Assembly: GCA_040878345.1 (NCBI GenBank)
Contig: JBBDML010000014.1
Span: 55,863-119,862, forward strand
Direction of reading: 5' to 3'
From: ZC4RG35 sp040878345
Lineage (GTDB): Bacteria; Actinomycetota; Acidimicrobiia; Spongiisociales; ZC4RG35
DNA length: 64,000 nt
Every line of letters starts with the position of its first letter. The stretch's first letter is position 1. The notes beneath the pieces are model-generated. The model did not search any database, was not told the DNA's origin, and saw only the letters and a list, made by a program, of their open reading frames with translations. The translations under genes were made by a program, and so were the position numbers. Of the stretch, positions 24,329-33,575 are shown piece after piece.

Positions 24329-25073
24329 TGATGACCACCCAGATCAGGCTGTAGAGGATCGGGTTCTGAAGCGACCATGCCGTCGGCTCGGGCGCACCGG
24401 CCGGGATGTTCCCGAACAGCTCACGGGCCGCCTGGGTGACCGACGACACCGGGTTCCACTCGGCGAACACCCGGAGAACGGTGGGGAGGTTCTCGGAAGG
24501 AACGAAGGTGTTGGCGATGAATGTCAACGGGAAGATCACCATGAAGCCGGCGTTGTTGATCACCTCCACACTGGGCACGATCAACCCGATGTAGGCCATG
24601 ATCCAGGAGATGGCATAGGCGAACAGGAGGAGCAGCCCGAATCCGGTCAGGGCGTTCAGGATCCCGTCGTGGATCCTCCACCCCACCACCAGGCCCGACA
24701 GGGCCATGATGATCAGCGACAAGACGTTGTAGACCACATCGCTTGCGGTTCGCCCCAACACCACCGCCGCCCTCGACATCGGCAAGGACCGGAACCGGTT
24801 GATGATGCCTTTCTGCATGTCGTCGGCCAGCCCGGCACCGGTGAAGGTAGCCCCGAACACCACGGTCTGGGCGAAGATCCCGGCGATGAGGAACTCACGA
24901 TACGAGCCGCCGGGGATGTCGATGGAGTCCCCAAAGACAAAGGCGAACAGCAGCACGAACATGATCGGGGAGATCAGGACGAACATCAGGACCTCGGGGA
25001 CCCGCTTGATCTTGATCAGGTTCCTCTTGGCGATGATCGCCCCATCGGCGAGGGCCGTGGTCACCCGGTTCAT
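24267..25073 (-). CDS. DrrB-like ABC-2 transporter permease
   Basis: This 268-residue ABC-2 permease has an N-terminal cytosolic segment, about six hydrophobic segments (LMFVLISPIMFVLLFAFVF, FLIAGIFAQTVVFGATFTGA, FGLLLLFAYAISWIMAYIGL, ILYSLIWVVIIIVVFAPLSV) and the DrrB-type motif GIINRFRSLPMSRAAVVLGR. Its start overlaps the ATPase stop (ATGA). Such pairs export drugs or lipids; the substrate is unknown. Confidence 0.9.
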   Translation of the reverse strand: MNRVTTALADGAIIAKRNLIKIKRVPEVLMFVLISPIMFVLLFAFVFGDSIDIPGGSYREFLIAGIFAQTVVFGATFTGAGLADDMQKGIINRFRSLPMSRAAVVLGRTASDVVYNVLSLIIMALSGLVVGWRIHDGILNALTGFGLLLLFAYAISWIMAYIGLIVPSVEVINNAGFMVIFPLTFIANTFVPSENLPTVLRVFAEWNPVSSVTQAARELFGNIPAGAPEPTAWSLQNPILYSLIWVVIIIVVFAPLSVRRYRTMAHRR

Positions 25074-26041
25074 GACGCCGCCTCCATGACCTCGTCCATG
25101 GACTCTTCGGCGCCATGACCGGTGAGGGTCAGGAAGACGTCATCGAGTGTCGGGCGCCTCAGCGTGGCGTCACGCACCTCGATTCTCTCGGCGTCGAGCG
25201 ACCGCAACGCCTGGGTGAGCACCGGGGCGCCACCGGAGACCGGGACCACCAGATGGCGGTTTCGTTGGTCGCTCTGGATCTCGCCCACTGCGAACTGGCG
25301 GAGTACCCGGGCCGCCGCGTCGACCTCACCTTCGCCGACGGTCACCTCGATCCGCTCCCCACCCACCATGGCCTTCAACTGATCGGCGGTGCCGTGGGCG
25401 ATGGCAAGCCCTTGATCGATGACCAGGATGTCGTCGGCGAGGCGGTCCGCCTCCTCGAGGTATTGGGTGGTGAGAAGAAGGGTGGTGCCCCGGGACACCA
25501 GGTCCTGGATGATGGCCCACAGCTCGATCCGGCTCCGTGGATCGAGACCGGAGGTTGGCTCATCGAGGAACAGAACCGGAGACTCGGCCACCAGGGCACC
25601 GGCGAGGTCGAGACGACGACGCATCCCGCCCGAGTAGGTCTTCACCGGCCGGTCTCCGGCATCGGCCAGATTGAAGCGCTCGAGGAGCTCACGGGCCCGG
25701 GCCACCGACCGGGATTTCCCCAGCCGGTAGAGCCGACCGATCATGTCGAGGTTCTCGAACCCGGTCAGATGCTCGTCCACCGCGACGTACTGCCCGGACA
25801 GCCCGATCCGCTTCCGTACCTCCCCTGGGGCTTTGAGGACATCGGCGCCGGCGACGGTGGCCGACCCGGCGTCGGGCATGGTCAGGGTGGTGAGGATGGA
25901 GACGGCGGTGGTCTTGCCGGCCCCGTTTGGCCCGAGCAGACCAAGGATGGTGCCCTCTGGCACCGAGATGTCGAGGCCGTCGAGGGCTTTGACCTCGCCG
26001 TAATGCTTGACGAGGCCGAACGCTTCGATGATGTCTGGCAT
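25070..26041 (-). CDS. DrrA-like ABC exporter ATP-binding protein
   Basis: This 323-residue ATPase has Walker A GLLGPNGAGKTTAVSILTTL, signature TYSGGMRRRLDLAGALVAES, Walker B VLFLDEPTSGLDPRSR, and the DrrA-type C-terminal part ending TLRRPTLDDVFLTLTGHGAE. It powers the coupled permease. The daunorubicin-resistance-like pair is very common in actinobacteria, so no specific substrate is implied. Confidence 0.9.
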   Translation of the reverse strand: MPDIIEAFGLVKHYGEVKALDGLDISVPEGTILGLLGPNGAGKTTAVSILTTLTMPDAGSATVAGADVLKAPGEVRKRIGLSGQYVAVDEHLTGFENLDMIGRLYRLGKSRSVARARELLERFNLADAGDRPVKTYSGGMRRRLDLAGALVAESPVLFLDEPTSGLDPRSRIELWAIIQDLVSRGTTLLLTTQYLEEADRLADDILVIDQGLAIAHGTADQLKAMVGGERIEVTVGEGEVDAAARVLRQFAVGEIQSDQRNRHLVVPVSGGAPVLTQALRSLDAERIEVRDATLRRPTLDDVFLTLTGHGAEESMDEVMEAAS

Positions 26042-26161
26042 GGGGCTCCGAGAGGTGGTCTTGTGATGAGAGGCGCGGTCATCACGGACCGGCGCGAAGA
26101 CGCAGGTTAGACCATCCCAGGAGTTGGGCCTTCCGGAATCAGCCCGAGGGGCCCGGTTAGC

Positions 26162-26608
26162 GTGGTGGCCAAGATGCCTGGCCGGGACGAGCCACTGATC
26201 ACGCCGATCAACCTCCCGACCCCGAATCCTTGGGGCGACGAGGAGACTCCCTACCTCTCCCTAGGTGGCGACCAGCGGGTCCGCGCCCTGGTGGAGACCC
26301 TCTACGACATCATCGAGGCAGAATCCCCCGAGCTGCGGGCGATGTTGCCCACCCTGACCACCGGGTCTCGTCAGAAGCTCTATGAGTATCTATCGGGCTG
26401 GCTGGGTGGGCCGCCCCTCTACACCGACAAGCGAGGGCCTCCTCAATTGCGGAGACGCCATCTCCCCTTCCCCATCGGGAAGCCGCAGGCCGATGAGTGG
26501 ATGCGCTGCATGCGCAAGGCCATGGACCAGACTGGAGTGGAGGGCAAGATCAGGGAGTTCCTCGAGGTCAAGCTGGAGCCACTTGCCCAGCACATGATCA
26601 ACCGCTGA
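26162..26608 (+). CDS. glbO: group II truncated hemoglobin
   Basis: This 148-residue protein (GTG 26162; ATG 26174 is an alternative) shows the GlbO pattern: VRALVETLYDIIEAESPELR AMLP, YEYLSGWLGGPPLYTDKRGP, RRRHLPFPIGKPQADEWMRC with the proximal histidine, and WMRCMRKAMDQ with the conserved Trp. Group II globins bind O2 tightly and are linked to O2 or peroxide chemistry and respiration; soluble. Confidence 0.9.
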   Translation: MVAKMPGRDEPLITPINLPTPNPWGDEETPYLSLGGDQRVRALVETLYDIIEAESPELRAMLPTLTTGSRQKLYEYLSGWLGGPPLYTDKRGPPQLRRRHLPFPIGKPQADEWMRCMRKAMDQTGVEGKIREFLEVKLEPLAQHMINR

Positions 26609-26633
26609 CGACGGGGCGCCAGGGGGGCGATGG

Positions 26634-27725
26634 TCAGCCGGTGCTCTCCTGGCCCTCGACCCTGATCTCGGTGGCCTTGACTGCCACCCACACCATCAGG
26701 CCACGAGCCAGGCCCATGACCTCCTTCGAGGCGCTGGTGAGCTCGGCGGTAAGGGCCAGAGGTGGCCCGATCCGCAACCGCACCCGGTCCCCCAGGTCCT
26801 CGATCATCTCGATTTCGGTCTTCCAGACGTTCCGGGGGCTCCCTTCCGGTCGGGACCGAAAAAGCGAGACCGCTTGGGGCTGGATCGTGACCAAGACCTC
26901 CCCGGCGACCCGAGAGTCCGCGATCTGGAGTCGGTGGTCGCCAATGGCGACCAACCCGTTCGCCGCATGGCCGACGAAGAGATTCGACCCGGCGAGATCG
27001 GCGACGTAGCTGGTACGGGGGCGGAGGCGGATCTCGTCGGCGGTGCCCACCTGGGTGACCACACCCCCCTCGAGGACATGGATCTCATCGGAGATCAGGA
27101 AGGCCTCGGATGGGTCGTGGGTTATCACCACCCGTGGGCCGGTGAACTCCTCGAGATGCTCCGCCAGGGTCCGTCGAAGCCGGGCCCTAGTGGTGATGTC
27201 GAGGGCCGATAGCGGCTCGTCCAGAAGCAGCAAGTCGGGTCCAGTGACCAGCGCCCGCGCCAGTGCCACCCCTTGTGCCTGCCCACCCGAGAGCTGTCCC
27301 GGCTTGTGTCTCTCCAAGCCTGTCAATCCGAGCCGGGCCAGCCAATCTCGGGACCTGGTCAGGGCGTCATCATGGTGAACCCCGCGGGTACGCAGCCCGA
27401 AGGCCACATTCTCGACCACGCTCAAATGTGGGAACAGGAGGTAGTCCTGGAAGACGACCCCGACTCTGCGTTCCTTCGCCGGCAGGAGGACATCTCTTGC
27501 CGGGTCGTCCAGAACGGTCCCGTCGAGCTCGATGATTCCCTCGTCAATCGGAAGCAGCCCGGCGAGGGCGGCCACCGCGGTCGACTTCCCGGCACCATTC
27601 GGGCCAAGCAGGGCGACAGTCCTACCTGGGGGTATCAAGAGTGTCAGCTCGAGTCGGAATGACTCCGACCTCCGCAAGCTGAATCGGGCGCGGAGACCCC
27701 CCCGGGCCGTCACAACGCCTTCCAC
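26634..27725 (-). CDS. modC: molybdate ABC transporter ATP-binding protein
   Basis: This 363-residue protein has Walker A LLGPNGAGKSTAVAALAGLL, Q-loop VVFQDYLLFPHLSVVENVAF, signature LSGGQAQGVALARAL (Gly where most ModC have Arg), Walker B LLLLDEPLSALD, ITHDP, and a C-terminal TOBE-like half (about 290-355). GTG 27725 overlaps modB by 16 bp. It is the last gene of modA-B-C and imports molybdate or tungstate. Confidence 0.9.
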   Translation of the reverse strand: MEGVVTARGGLRARFSLRRSESFRLELTLLIPPGRTVALLGPNGAGKSTAVAALAGLLPIDEGIIELDGTVLDDPARDVLLPAKERRVGVVFQDYLLFPHLSVVENVAFGLRTRGVHHDDALTRSRDWLARLGLTGLERHKPGQLSGGQAQGVALARALVTGPDLLLLDEPLSALDITTRARLRRTLAEHLEEFTGPRVVITHDPSEAFLISDEIHVLEGGVVTQVGTADEIRLRPRTSYVADLAGSNLFVGHAANGLVAIGDHRLQIADSRVAGEVLVTIQPQAVSLFRSRPEGSPRNVWKTEIEMIEDLGDRVRLRIGPPLALTAELTSASKEVMGLARGLMVWVAVKATEIRVEGQESTG

Positions 27726-28522
27726 CAGCGCTCCCTGAGGGCGATGAGGACCGAGAGTGAGATCACCACCATCACCAGGCTCAATACCACCGCCACCCCC
27801 CGATCGCTCTCCAGGGCGACGAAAACCGCCAACGGCATGGTCTGAGTACGCCCCTGGAGGTTGCCTGCGAAAGTGATGGTGGCGCCGAACTCTCCGAAGG
27901 CACGAGCCCAGGTGAGGAGCATTCCCGCCATCAGGGAGGGCCCGATCATGGGGAGGGTCACCCGCCGCATCACCGTCCAGCGGCCGGCGCCGAGAGTGGC
28001 GGCGGCACCCTCGAATCGTCGATCCATGCTGCGCAATGCTCCCTCGACGGTTATGACCAGGAAGGGCATGGCCACGAAGGTGTTGGCGACCACCACACCC
28101 CAGACGGAGAAAGGCAGCAGCAGCCCGGTGGCCTCATACACGGGCCCCCCCACCAACCCACGTCTCCCCAGGGCGAAGAGCAGGGCGGCGCCACCGACCA
28201 CAGGCGGGAGTACCAGCGGCAATGTCACCAACCCCCGCACCAGGGACCGACCGGGGAATTCGATGCGGGCCAGGATCCAGGCCAAGGGCACGCCAAGGAG
28301 AGCGGCGATCCCGGTGGCTGTCAGGGAGGTGACGATCGACAACCTGAGGGCCTCGGTGACCAGGTCATCTGCCAGGAGGCTGCCCAGCTCGGTCCAAGGA
28401 GTCCTTTCGACCAGCCCGATGATCGGCACCACGAACAGGGCCAGCCCCAGGCACCCCAAGACGATGAGGAGCACCGGAAGCCTATTGGCAGCGCCCCTTC
28501 CCCTCGTGCGTTCCTGGCTCAC
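27710..28522 (-). CDS. modB: molybdate ABC transporter permease
   Basis: This 270-residue permease has an N-terminal helix (VLLIVLGCLGLALFVVPIIG), several further hydrophobic segments, and the ModB-type EAA loop GAAATLGAGRWTVMRRVTLP followed by RAFGEFGATITFAGNLQGRT QTMPLAV, a strong ModB signature. The start overlaps modA's stop by 4 bp. Confidence 0.92.
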   Translation of the reverse strand: MSQERTRGRGAANRLPVLLIVLGCLGLALFVVPIIGLVERTPWTELGSLLADDLVTEALRLSIVTSLTATGIAALLGVPLAWILARIEFPGRSLVRGLVTLPLVLPPVVGGAALLFALGRRGLVGGPVYEATGLLLPFSVWGVVVANTFVAMPFLVITVEGALRSMDRRFEGAAATLGAGRWTVMRRVTLPMIGPSLMAGMLLTWARAFGEFGATITFAGNLQGRTQTMPLAVFVALESDRGVAVVLSLVMVVISLSVLIALRERWWKAL

Positions 28523-29304
28523 GGCGAGGAGAACCCGTGTCTGATGAGAATGGCCCCGCCGACGCCGGAGAGGACAAACGCAACAAACGCCTCCGCCGTC
28601 TCGGGATTGGGGGCGTCGGCCATGATCCCGATCGGATAGCTGGCCACGATGTTCTCATCGACGGGGATATCGACACCGTCGACTGCCCTTTCGGCGGACA
28701 GCACATCGGTTACGTAGGTGATGCCGGCGTCGAGCTCTCCCGCCTCGATCTTGGTGAGCAGGCCCCGAACGCTGGGCTCGTTGGTGTCGATGGCGGGCGT
28801 CACACCGGCAGCCCAGAACGCCTGACGAGCCAAGCTGCCGCAGGGGACGTCGGCGGCGCACAGACCGATGAGCAGCTCGTCTCGGGCGAAGTCCGCCAGG
28901 GTGCTGACGTTCGCCGGGTTGCCCGACGGCACCGCGATCTGGAGCAGGTTCCTGGCGAAAACGGTGGGCTCCCCCGCCAGCCCTCCGGCATCGGCGACCC
29001 GTTCCATGTTGGAGGTGTCGGCCGGGGCGAACACGTCGACCGGGGCGCCTTCCAGGATCGCCTCTCTCAAGGCCGAGCTACCTCCCAGATTGAGGATCAC
29101 GTCGACCTGGGGGTTCATTTTCTCGAAGGCCGCCTCGATCTCAGCGAATGCCCCGGTCAGCGAGGAGGCCGCCGAAACCAGCAACACGCCCCCGACCGGG
29201 TCGGAGCTGCACCCCCCCAACAGCACAAGGCACGCCAGCCCAATAACGCCCGATCTCGGCCTGGAAAACACTCTCTCCCATTTCGTCTCGTTGTGACTAC
29301 TCAT
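28519..29304 (-). CDS. modA: molybdate-binding lipoprotein
   Basis: This 261-residue protein has a lipoprotein signal (VIGLACLVLLGGCSS, lipobox LGGC) and a periplasmic-binding fold: LLVSAASSLTGAFAEIEAAF, LNLGGSSALREAILEGAPVD VFAPAD, GITYVTDVL. The SAASS and GSS loops are typical oxyanion ligands of ModA. It is first in the modABC operon and divergent from a PadR-like regulator. Confidence 0.92.
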   Translation of the reverse strand: MSSHNETKWERVFSRPRSGVIGLACLVLLGGCSSDPVGGVLLVSAASSLTGAFAEIEAAFEKMNPQVDVILNLGGSSALREAILEGAPVDVFAPADTSNMERVADAGGLAGEPTVFARNLLQIAVPSGNPANVSTLADFARDELLIGLCAADVPCGSLARQAFWAAGVTPAIDTNEPSVRGLLTKIEAGELDAGITYVTDVLSAERAVDGVDIPVDENIVASYPIGIMADAPNPETAEAFVAFVLSGVGGAILIRHGFSSP

Positions 29305-29394
29305 CCTGGAGCCTAACGGCCCAACATGGCAGGCCGCGAGCCGCCGGGCCGGGTCGAGACTCAGGTCAAAGGCCTACCCTCTGCGGTAGCCGCA

Positions 29395-29976
29395 ATGGAG
29401 CCTTCCCGTCTCTCGACCACCGAGTTCGCCGTCCTCGGTCTCATGGCTGAAGCGCCCACCCATGGCTTCGCCGTGTCCAAGCAGCTCACCCACCATGGTG
29501 AGCTCGGGCGGGTGTTCACCGTGCCACGACCGCTGGTCTACCGAGCCCTCGCCCGTTTGGTGGATCTGGGTCTGGTGGAGCCGGTCAAGACCGAGCCCGG
29601 GGATGCCGGGCCTCAGCGGGTGGTCCACCGGGTCAAGTCCATCGGACTGGAGCGGCTCGAGGGGTGGCTCGAGGAACCCGTCGAGCACGTCCGCGACATC
29701 CGGATCGGCTTCCTGCTCAAACTGACCCTGCTTCTGCGGTCAGGTCGGTCGCCCTTGGCTCTGATCAGAGCCCAACGAGCAGCCTTGGGCTCGACATTGG
29801 CTGCGCTCGAAGCGGCCTCGGGTGATACCAGCGACCCGGTGGAGCTCTGGCGACGACACAACGGGGCAGCCACAGGCTCCTATCTCGAGCGGCTGGAGCG
29901 GGTCCATGGCGGGGGTAGGCCGGGTGGTACGGTTGGTGGCCATCTCGATGAGCGACCTCGACGACCCTCCTGGTGA
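29395..29976 (+). CDS. PadR-like winged-helix regulator
   Basis: This protein of about 193 residues starts MEPSRLSTTEFAVLGLMAEA at 29395 (an in-frame ATG at 29326 is possible but adds a low-complexity tail). The PadR winged helix covers residues 5-85 (PTHGFAVSKQLTHHGELGRV, RPLVYRALARLVDLGLVEPV); the C-terminal helical half (about 100-170) resembles the PadR/Vir dimerisation region. It is divergent from modABC with 90 bp between starts, so it may regulate molybdate uptake in place of ModE; this is inference from position only. Confidence 0.75.
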   Translation: MEPSRLSTTEFAVLGLMAEAPTHGFAVSKQLTHHGELGRVFTVPRPLVYRALARLVDLGLVEPVKTEPGDAGPQRVVHRVKSIGLERLEGWLEEPVEHVRDIRIGFLLKLTLLLRSGRSPLALIRAQRAALGSTLAALEAASGDTSDPVELWRRHNGAATGSYLERLERVHGGGRPGGTVGGHLDERPRRPSW

Positions 29977-30039
29977 GCCTGACTCAGGTCAGGCGGCCTG
30001 TCCCACCCACCACGTGACCTTCAGGTCTCTGGTGCAACC

Positions 30040-31305
30040 ATGAGCGGTCTCTGGCCTCAGATCACCTTGGTGGCCTTTCTCATACTGGTCAACGCGGTGT
30101 TCGCCGGCACCGAGATGGCGCTGGTCTCGCTGCGGGAAGGCCAATTGCAGCGGCTGGAGACGAGGGGAGGGTCTTCTGCGGTGCTGGCCAAGCTGGCCAG
30201 GGACCCCAACCGGTTTCTCGCCACCATCCAGATCGTCATAACCCTGGCTGGTTTCTTCGCCTCGGCCTCGGCGGCGGTAACCCTCGCCCAACCGCTCGCC
30301 GGGTACCTGACCGTCTTCGGCGACGCCGCCGACGTCATGGCCATCGTGGTCGTGACACTGATCATCTCCTACCTCACCCTGGTGGTGGGCGAGCTCGCCC
30401 CCAAGCGGCTGGCAATGCAGCGGGCCGAGAGTTGGGGGCTCTTCCTGGCGCGACCCCTCTCCGTCGTCGCCACCATCTCGAAACCGATGGTCTGGCTCCT
30501 CTCCCGTTCATCAGACGTCGTAGTCCGTCTCTTTGGCGGCGATCCCTCACAACACGGGGAGGAGGTCACAAAGGAGGAGATCCGGGAACTGATCGGAAGC
30601 CAGGCCGGATTCAGCCAGCACCAAAGGGTGATCATCTCCGGCGCCTTCGACATCTCCGAGCGGACCCTGCGGGAGATCCTTCGCCCGCGACGAGAGGTCG
30701 TGGTCTTGAGCTCGTCGATCAGCGCCGCCGAGGGGGTGGAAGCGTTGCTCTCCTCGGGGCATTCCAGGGCGCCGGTCGCCGTCGATGGCGATCTCGACCA
30801 CGTGGTAGGAGTGATCCATCTCCGTGACCTGATCGGGGGGACCAAAACGGTCGGAGAGCTGGCGAATCCCCCTTTGATCTTCCCCGAGACGGTGCGGGCG
30901 CTGGTGGCGCTGCGACAGATGCAACAGTCGCGTCAACACCTGGCCGTGGTGATCAGCGAGCACGGTGCCGGTGACGGCATCGTGACGATCGAGGATCTGA
31001 TAGAGGAGCTGGTCGGCGAGATCTATGACGAGTCGGACCGTGACGTCCTCGCCGTGGAGCGCCGGGCAGACGGTTCCATCGATCTGCCGGGCAGGTTCCC
31101 GATACACGACCTGATCGATATCGGTGTCGACCTCCCCGAGGGCGATTACACCACCGTTGCCGGGTTGCTCCTCGACGTCCTGGGACGGCTTCCACAGGAA
31201 GCGGGCGACGTCGTTGCCATCGATGAGTGGGAGGCAACAGTCCTCGAGGTGCAGGACCGAGCGATCACCCGGGTCAGGCTCCGTCGCCTCGACGGTCGGG
31301 GCTGA
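30040..31305 (+). CDS. CNNM/CorC-type membrane protein with CBS pair
   Basis: This 421-residue protein has an N-terminal DUF21/CNNM region with three to four helices (LWPQITLVAFLILVNAVFAG TEMAL, QIVITLAGFFASASAAVTLA, VMAIVVVTLIISYLTLVVGE), the motif ELAPKRLAMQRAE, a CBS pair (about 205-330, with DHVVGVIHLRDL and GDGIVTIEDLIEELVGEIYD E) and a CorC_HlyC domain at the end (about 345-420, FPIHDLIDIGVDLPEGDYTT VAG). Relatives take part in magnesium or cobalt efflux; the older hemolysin label is misleading. Confidence 0.9.
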   Translation: MSGLWPQITLVAFLILVNAVFAGTEMALVSLREGQLQRLETRGGSSAVLAKLARDPNRFLATIQIVITLAGFFASASAAVTLAQPLAGYLTVFGDAADVMAIVVVTLIISYLTLVVGELAPKRLAMQRAESWGLFLARPLSVVATISKPMVWLLSRSSDVVVRLFGGDPSQHGEEVTKEEIRELIGSQAGFSQHQRVIISGAFDISERTLREILRPRREVVVLSSSISAAEGVEALLSSGHSRAPVAVDGDLDHVVGVIHLRDLIGGTKTVGELANPPLIFPETVRALVALRQMQQSRQHLAVVISEHGAGDGIVTIEDLIEELVGEIYDESDRDVLAVERRADGSIDLPGRFPIHDLIDIGVDLPEGDYTTVAGLLLDVLGRLPQEAGDVVAIDEWEATVLEVQDRAITRVRLRRLDGRG

Positions 31306-31408
31306 GCACGGTCAGGCACTCACCTCGATCGCATCGTGTGGTCCCGGTCGGTAGCTTGCACCGTCCGGCGCGGGGCTCACCACCGCCGGGAGTCAGGATC
31401 TGAGCGAG

Positions 31409-32860
31409 ATGGGAGAAACGGTGGCGACATCCAACGGGGCGATACAGAACTTCATCGCCGGACAGTTCCGGGAGCCGCTCAGCGGGGCGACGATGGGAAT
31501 CGTCAGCCCGGTGACCGGTGAGGAGTATCTGAGGGCACCCAACTCGGGCGAAGACGACGTCGACGCCGCCTGTCGGGCAGCGCAGGAAGCCTTCCCCGGC
31601 TGGCGTGACACCACCCCTTCCGAGCGAAGCCTGGCACTGCTCCGGATCGCCGACGCCTTGGGGCAGCAGGCCGAGGAGTTCGCCCGCATCGAGGTGGAGA
31701 ACACCGGCAAGCCCTATGGGGCGGCCCTCGGCGACGAGATCCCGCCATCCGTCGACCAGATCCGCTTCTTCGCCGGAGCCGCCCGACATCTCCAGGGGCT
31801 CTCGACGGGTGAGTACTTGGCTGACCACACGTCGATGATCCGACGTGAGCCGATCGGTGTGTGCGCCCAGGTGGCACCGTGGAACTACCCGATGATGATG
31901 GCGGTGTGGAAGTTCGCACCCGCACTGGCTGCGGGCAACACCGTGGTGCTGAAGCCCTCTGACACAACGCCGGCAACCGCGGTGGCCCTCGCCGAGATGG
32001 CTGCCGAGTTCCTGCCTCCTGGCGTCTTCAACGTCATCTGCGGTGATCGGGACACCGGGCGAGCACTGGTTGCCCACGATATACCGAGGATGGTGTCGGT
32101 CACCGGCAGCATCCGCGCCGGCATGGAGGTGGCGGCTGCGGCGGCCTCCGACCTGAAGCGGGTTCATCTCGAGCTGGGCGGAAAGGCGCCTGTGGTGGTT
32201 TTCGACGACGCCGACGTAGAGGCGGCGGCCACCGCCATCGCCGGGGCGGGGTACTACAACGCCGGACAGGACTGCACCGCCTCGACCCGGGTCCTCGCCG
32301 GGTCGACCGTTCGCCGCGATCTGGCCGACGCGTTGGTGGACGCAGCCAAGGGGACGGTCACCGGCGACCCCTACGACCCGAACACCTCCTACGGGCCCCT
32401 CAACAACCCCGACCAGCTGGCGCGGGTCTCGGGATTCGTCGAGCGGGCTCCGGGACACGCCAAGGTCCTGGTGGGCGGGAACCGGGTCGACCGCAACGGC
32501 TTCTTCTTCGAGCCAACCGTGATCGACGGTCTCACCCAGGAAGACGAGATGAGCCAGAACGAGATTTTCGGGCCGGTGGTCACAATCCAGCAGTTCGACG
32601 ACGAGGAGAAGGCCATCGAGTGGGCCAACGGGGTCCCTTACGGGTTGGCATCCAGTGTCTGGACCAAGGATCACGGGCGGGCGATGCGAATGGCAAAGGC
32701 CTTGGACTATGGGTGCGTCTGGATCAACACCCACATCCCCCTCGTCGCCGAGATGCCTCATGGTGGGTTCAAGAGGTCAGGCTATGGGAAAGACCTCTCG
32801 ATCTATGCCCTCGAGGACTACACCCGGATCAAGCATGTGATGTCCTACATCGGGAGCTGA
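31409..32860 (+). CDS. aldehyde dehydrogenase, gamma-aminobutyraldehyde type
   Basis: This 483-residue NAD-dependent ALDH has APWNYPMMMAVWKFAPALAA GN, VTGSIRAGMEVAAAA, catalytic Glu in HLELGGKAPVVVF and catalytic Cys in YYNAGQDCTASTRVL. The NAGQDCTA context is typical of 4-aminobutyraldehyde/betaine-aldehyde-type enzymes of putrescine degradation. No polyamine genes flank it, so substrate remains an inference. Cytosolic. Start ATG 31409; in-frame GTG 31421 is also possible. Confidence 0.88.
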   Translation: MGETVATSNGAIQNFIAGQFREPLSGATMGIVSPVTGEEYLRAPNSGEDDVDAACRAAQEAFPGWRDTTPSERSLALLRIADALGQQAEEFARIEVENTGKPYGAALGDEIPPSVDQIRFFAGAARHLQGLSTGEYLADHTSMIRREPIGVCAQVAPWNYPMMMAVWKFAPALAAGNTVVLKPSDTTPATAVALAEMAAEFLPPGVFNVICGDRDTGRALVAHDIPRMVSVTGSIRAGMEVAAAAASDLKRVHLELGGKAPVVVFDDADVEAAATAIAGAGYYNAGQDCTASTRVLAGSTVRRDLADALVDAAKGTVTGDPYDPNTSYGPLNNPDQLARVSGFVERAPGHAKVLVGGNRVDRNGFFFEPTVIDGLTQEDEMSQNEIFGPVVTIQQFDDEEKAIEWANGVPYGLASSVWTKDHGRAMRMAKALDYGCVWINTHIPLVAEMPHGGFKRSGYGKDLSIYALEDYTRIKHVMSYIGS

Positions 32861-32889
32861 GTCAGCGGTGGCGTCGAGCCCCCGACCGA

Positions 32890-33543
32890 CTACTCGGCGG
32901 CGAAGATCCTCTCGGCGGCGAAGGGGCTGACACCAACCGGGTTGTCATACACCTTGACGGTCAGTGCCCCATGGGGGTCTCGTTGAGTGAGCTCGAGCTC
33001 GGCGCCCGGGCGAAGATTGGCCTCGTCGAGGTACTTCATCATCTCGGCATCGAGCTCCAGCTCCTCGGATATCCGCTCCAGACGCAGCTTCTCGCCGATC
33101 ACCATCCCAGACAACGGCTTCATCGAGGGAGGCTTGTACCCCGCACCCGGGATCGGGTTGCCATGCGGGCAGGTCTTCGGGTCTTCGAGAACCGCCCACA
33201 TCGCCGCCTCGACCTGGTCCGAGATGGTGGTCTCCCACACCTCCGCCTCGGCGTGGACTTTGTCCCACGGCAGTTTGAGGACATCGGCCAGGAACCGCTC
33301 GGCGAGTCGATGGCGCCGAACGATCACCCCCGCCAGGTGTCGTCCCACCTCGGTGAGCAGGATGCGGTCGCCGACCTCGACCAGGCCCTCGTCGGCCATG
33401 CGACGGACCATCTCGGAGACGCTCGGGGGGCTCACTCCGAGCCAGTCGGCGATGCGGGCCTGGATGACCGGTATCCCCTCCTCCTCGATCTCCCAGATCG
33501 CCTCGGCGTATTCGCGATAGCGGACCGAGTAGTTGGAAGTCAT
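32890..33543 (-). CDS. DtxR-family metal-dependent regulator
   Basis: This 217-residue protein has a DtxR winged helix (AIWEIEEEGIPVIQARIADW LGVSPPSVSEMVRRMADEGL), a dimer/metal domain (RRHRLAERFLADVL, VHAEAEVWETTISDQVEAAM) and a C-terminal SH3/FeoA-like domain (about 150-217). By hand alignment, ancillary-site ligands His79, Glu83 and His98 of DtxR are kept, but the primary ligands Met10, Cys102 and His106 become Glu, Glu and Thr; Glu105 is kept. This matches neither classical DtxR/IdeR nor MntR. It sits beside fbpABC, so iron control is likely. A TCAGG-N9-CCTGA palindrome directly precedes the start and suggests autoregulation. Confidence 0.88.
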   Translation of the reverse strand: MTSNYSVRYREYAEAIWEIEEEGIPVIQARIADWLGVSPPSVSEMVRRMADEGLVEVGDRILLTEVGRHLAGVIVRRHRLAERFLADVLKLPWDKVHAEAEVWETTISDQVEAAMWAVLEDPKTCPHGNPIPGAGYKPPSMKPLSGMVIGEKLRLERISEELELDAEMMKYLDEANLRPGAELELTQRDPHGALTVKVYDNPVGVSPFAAERIFAAE

Positions 33544-33562
33544 TCAGGGAGGCTAAACCTGA
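33544..33562. promoter_or_regulatory. candidate DtxR-type operator before its own gene
   Basis: TCAGG (33544-33548), 9-bp spacer, CCTGA (33558-33562): the half-site spacing of the DtxR box TTAGG-N9-CCTAA with one change per arm. It touches the ATG of the DtxR-family gene. Confidence 0.4.
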
Positions 33563-33575
33563 GAGCGATTCGGTG

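Noticed and set aside
31274..32761. 495-codon open frame on the minus strand
   Set aside because: Antisense to the aldehyde dehydrogenase with its catalytic Cys and Glu motifs; composition is shadow-like.
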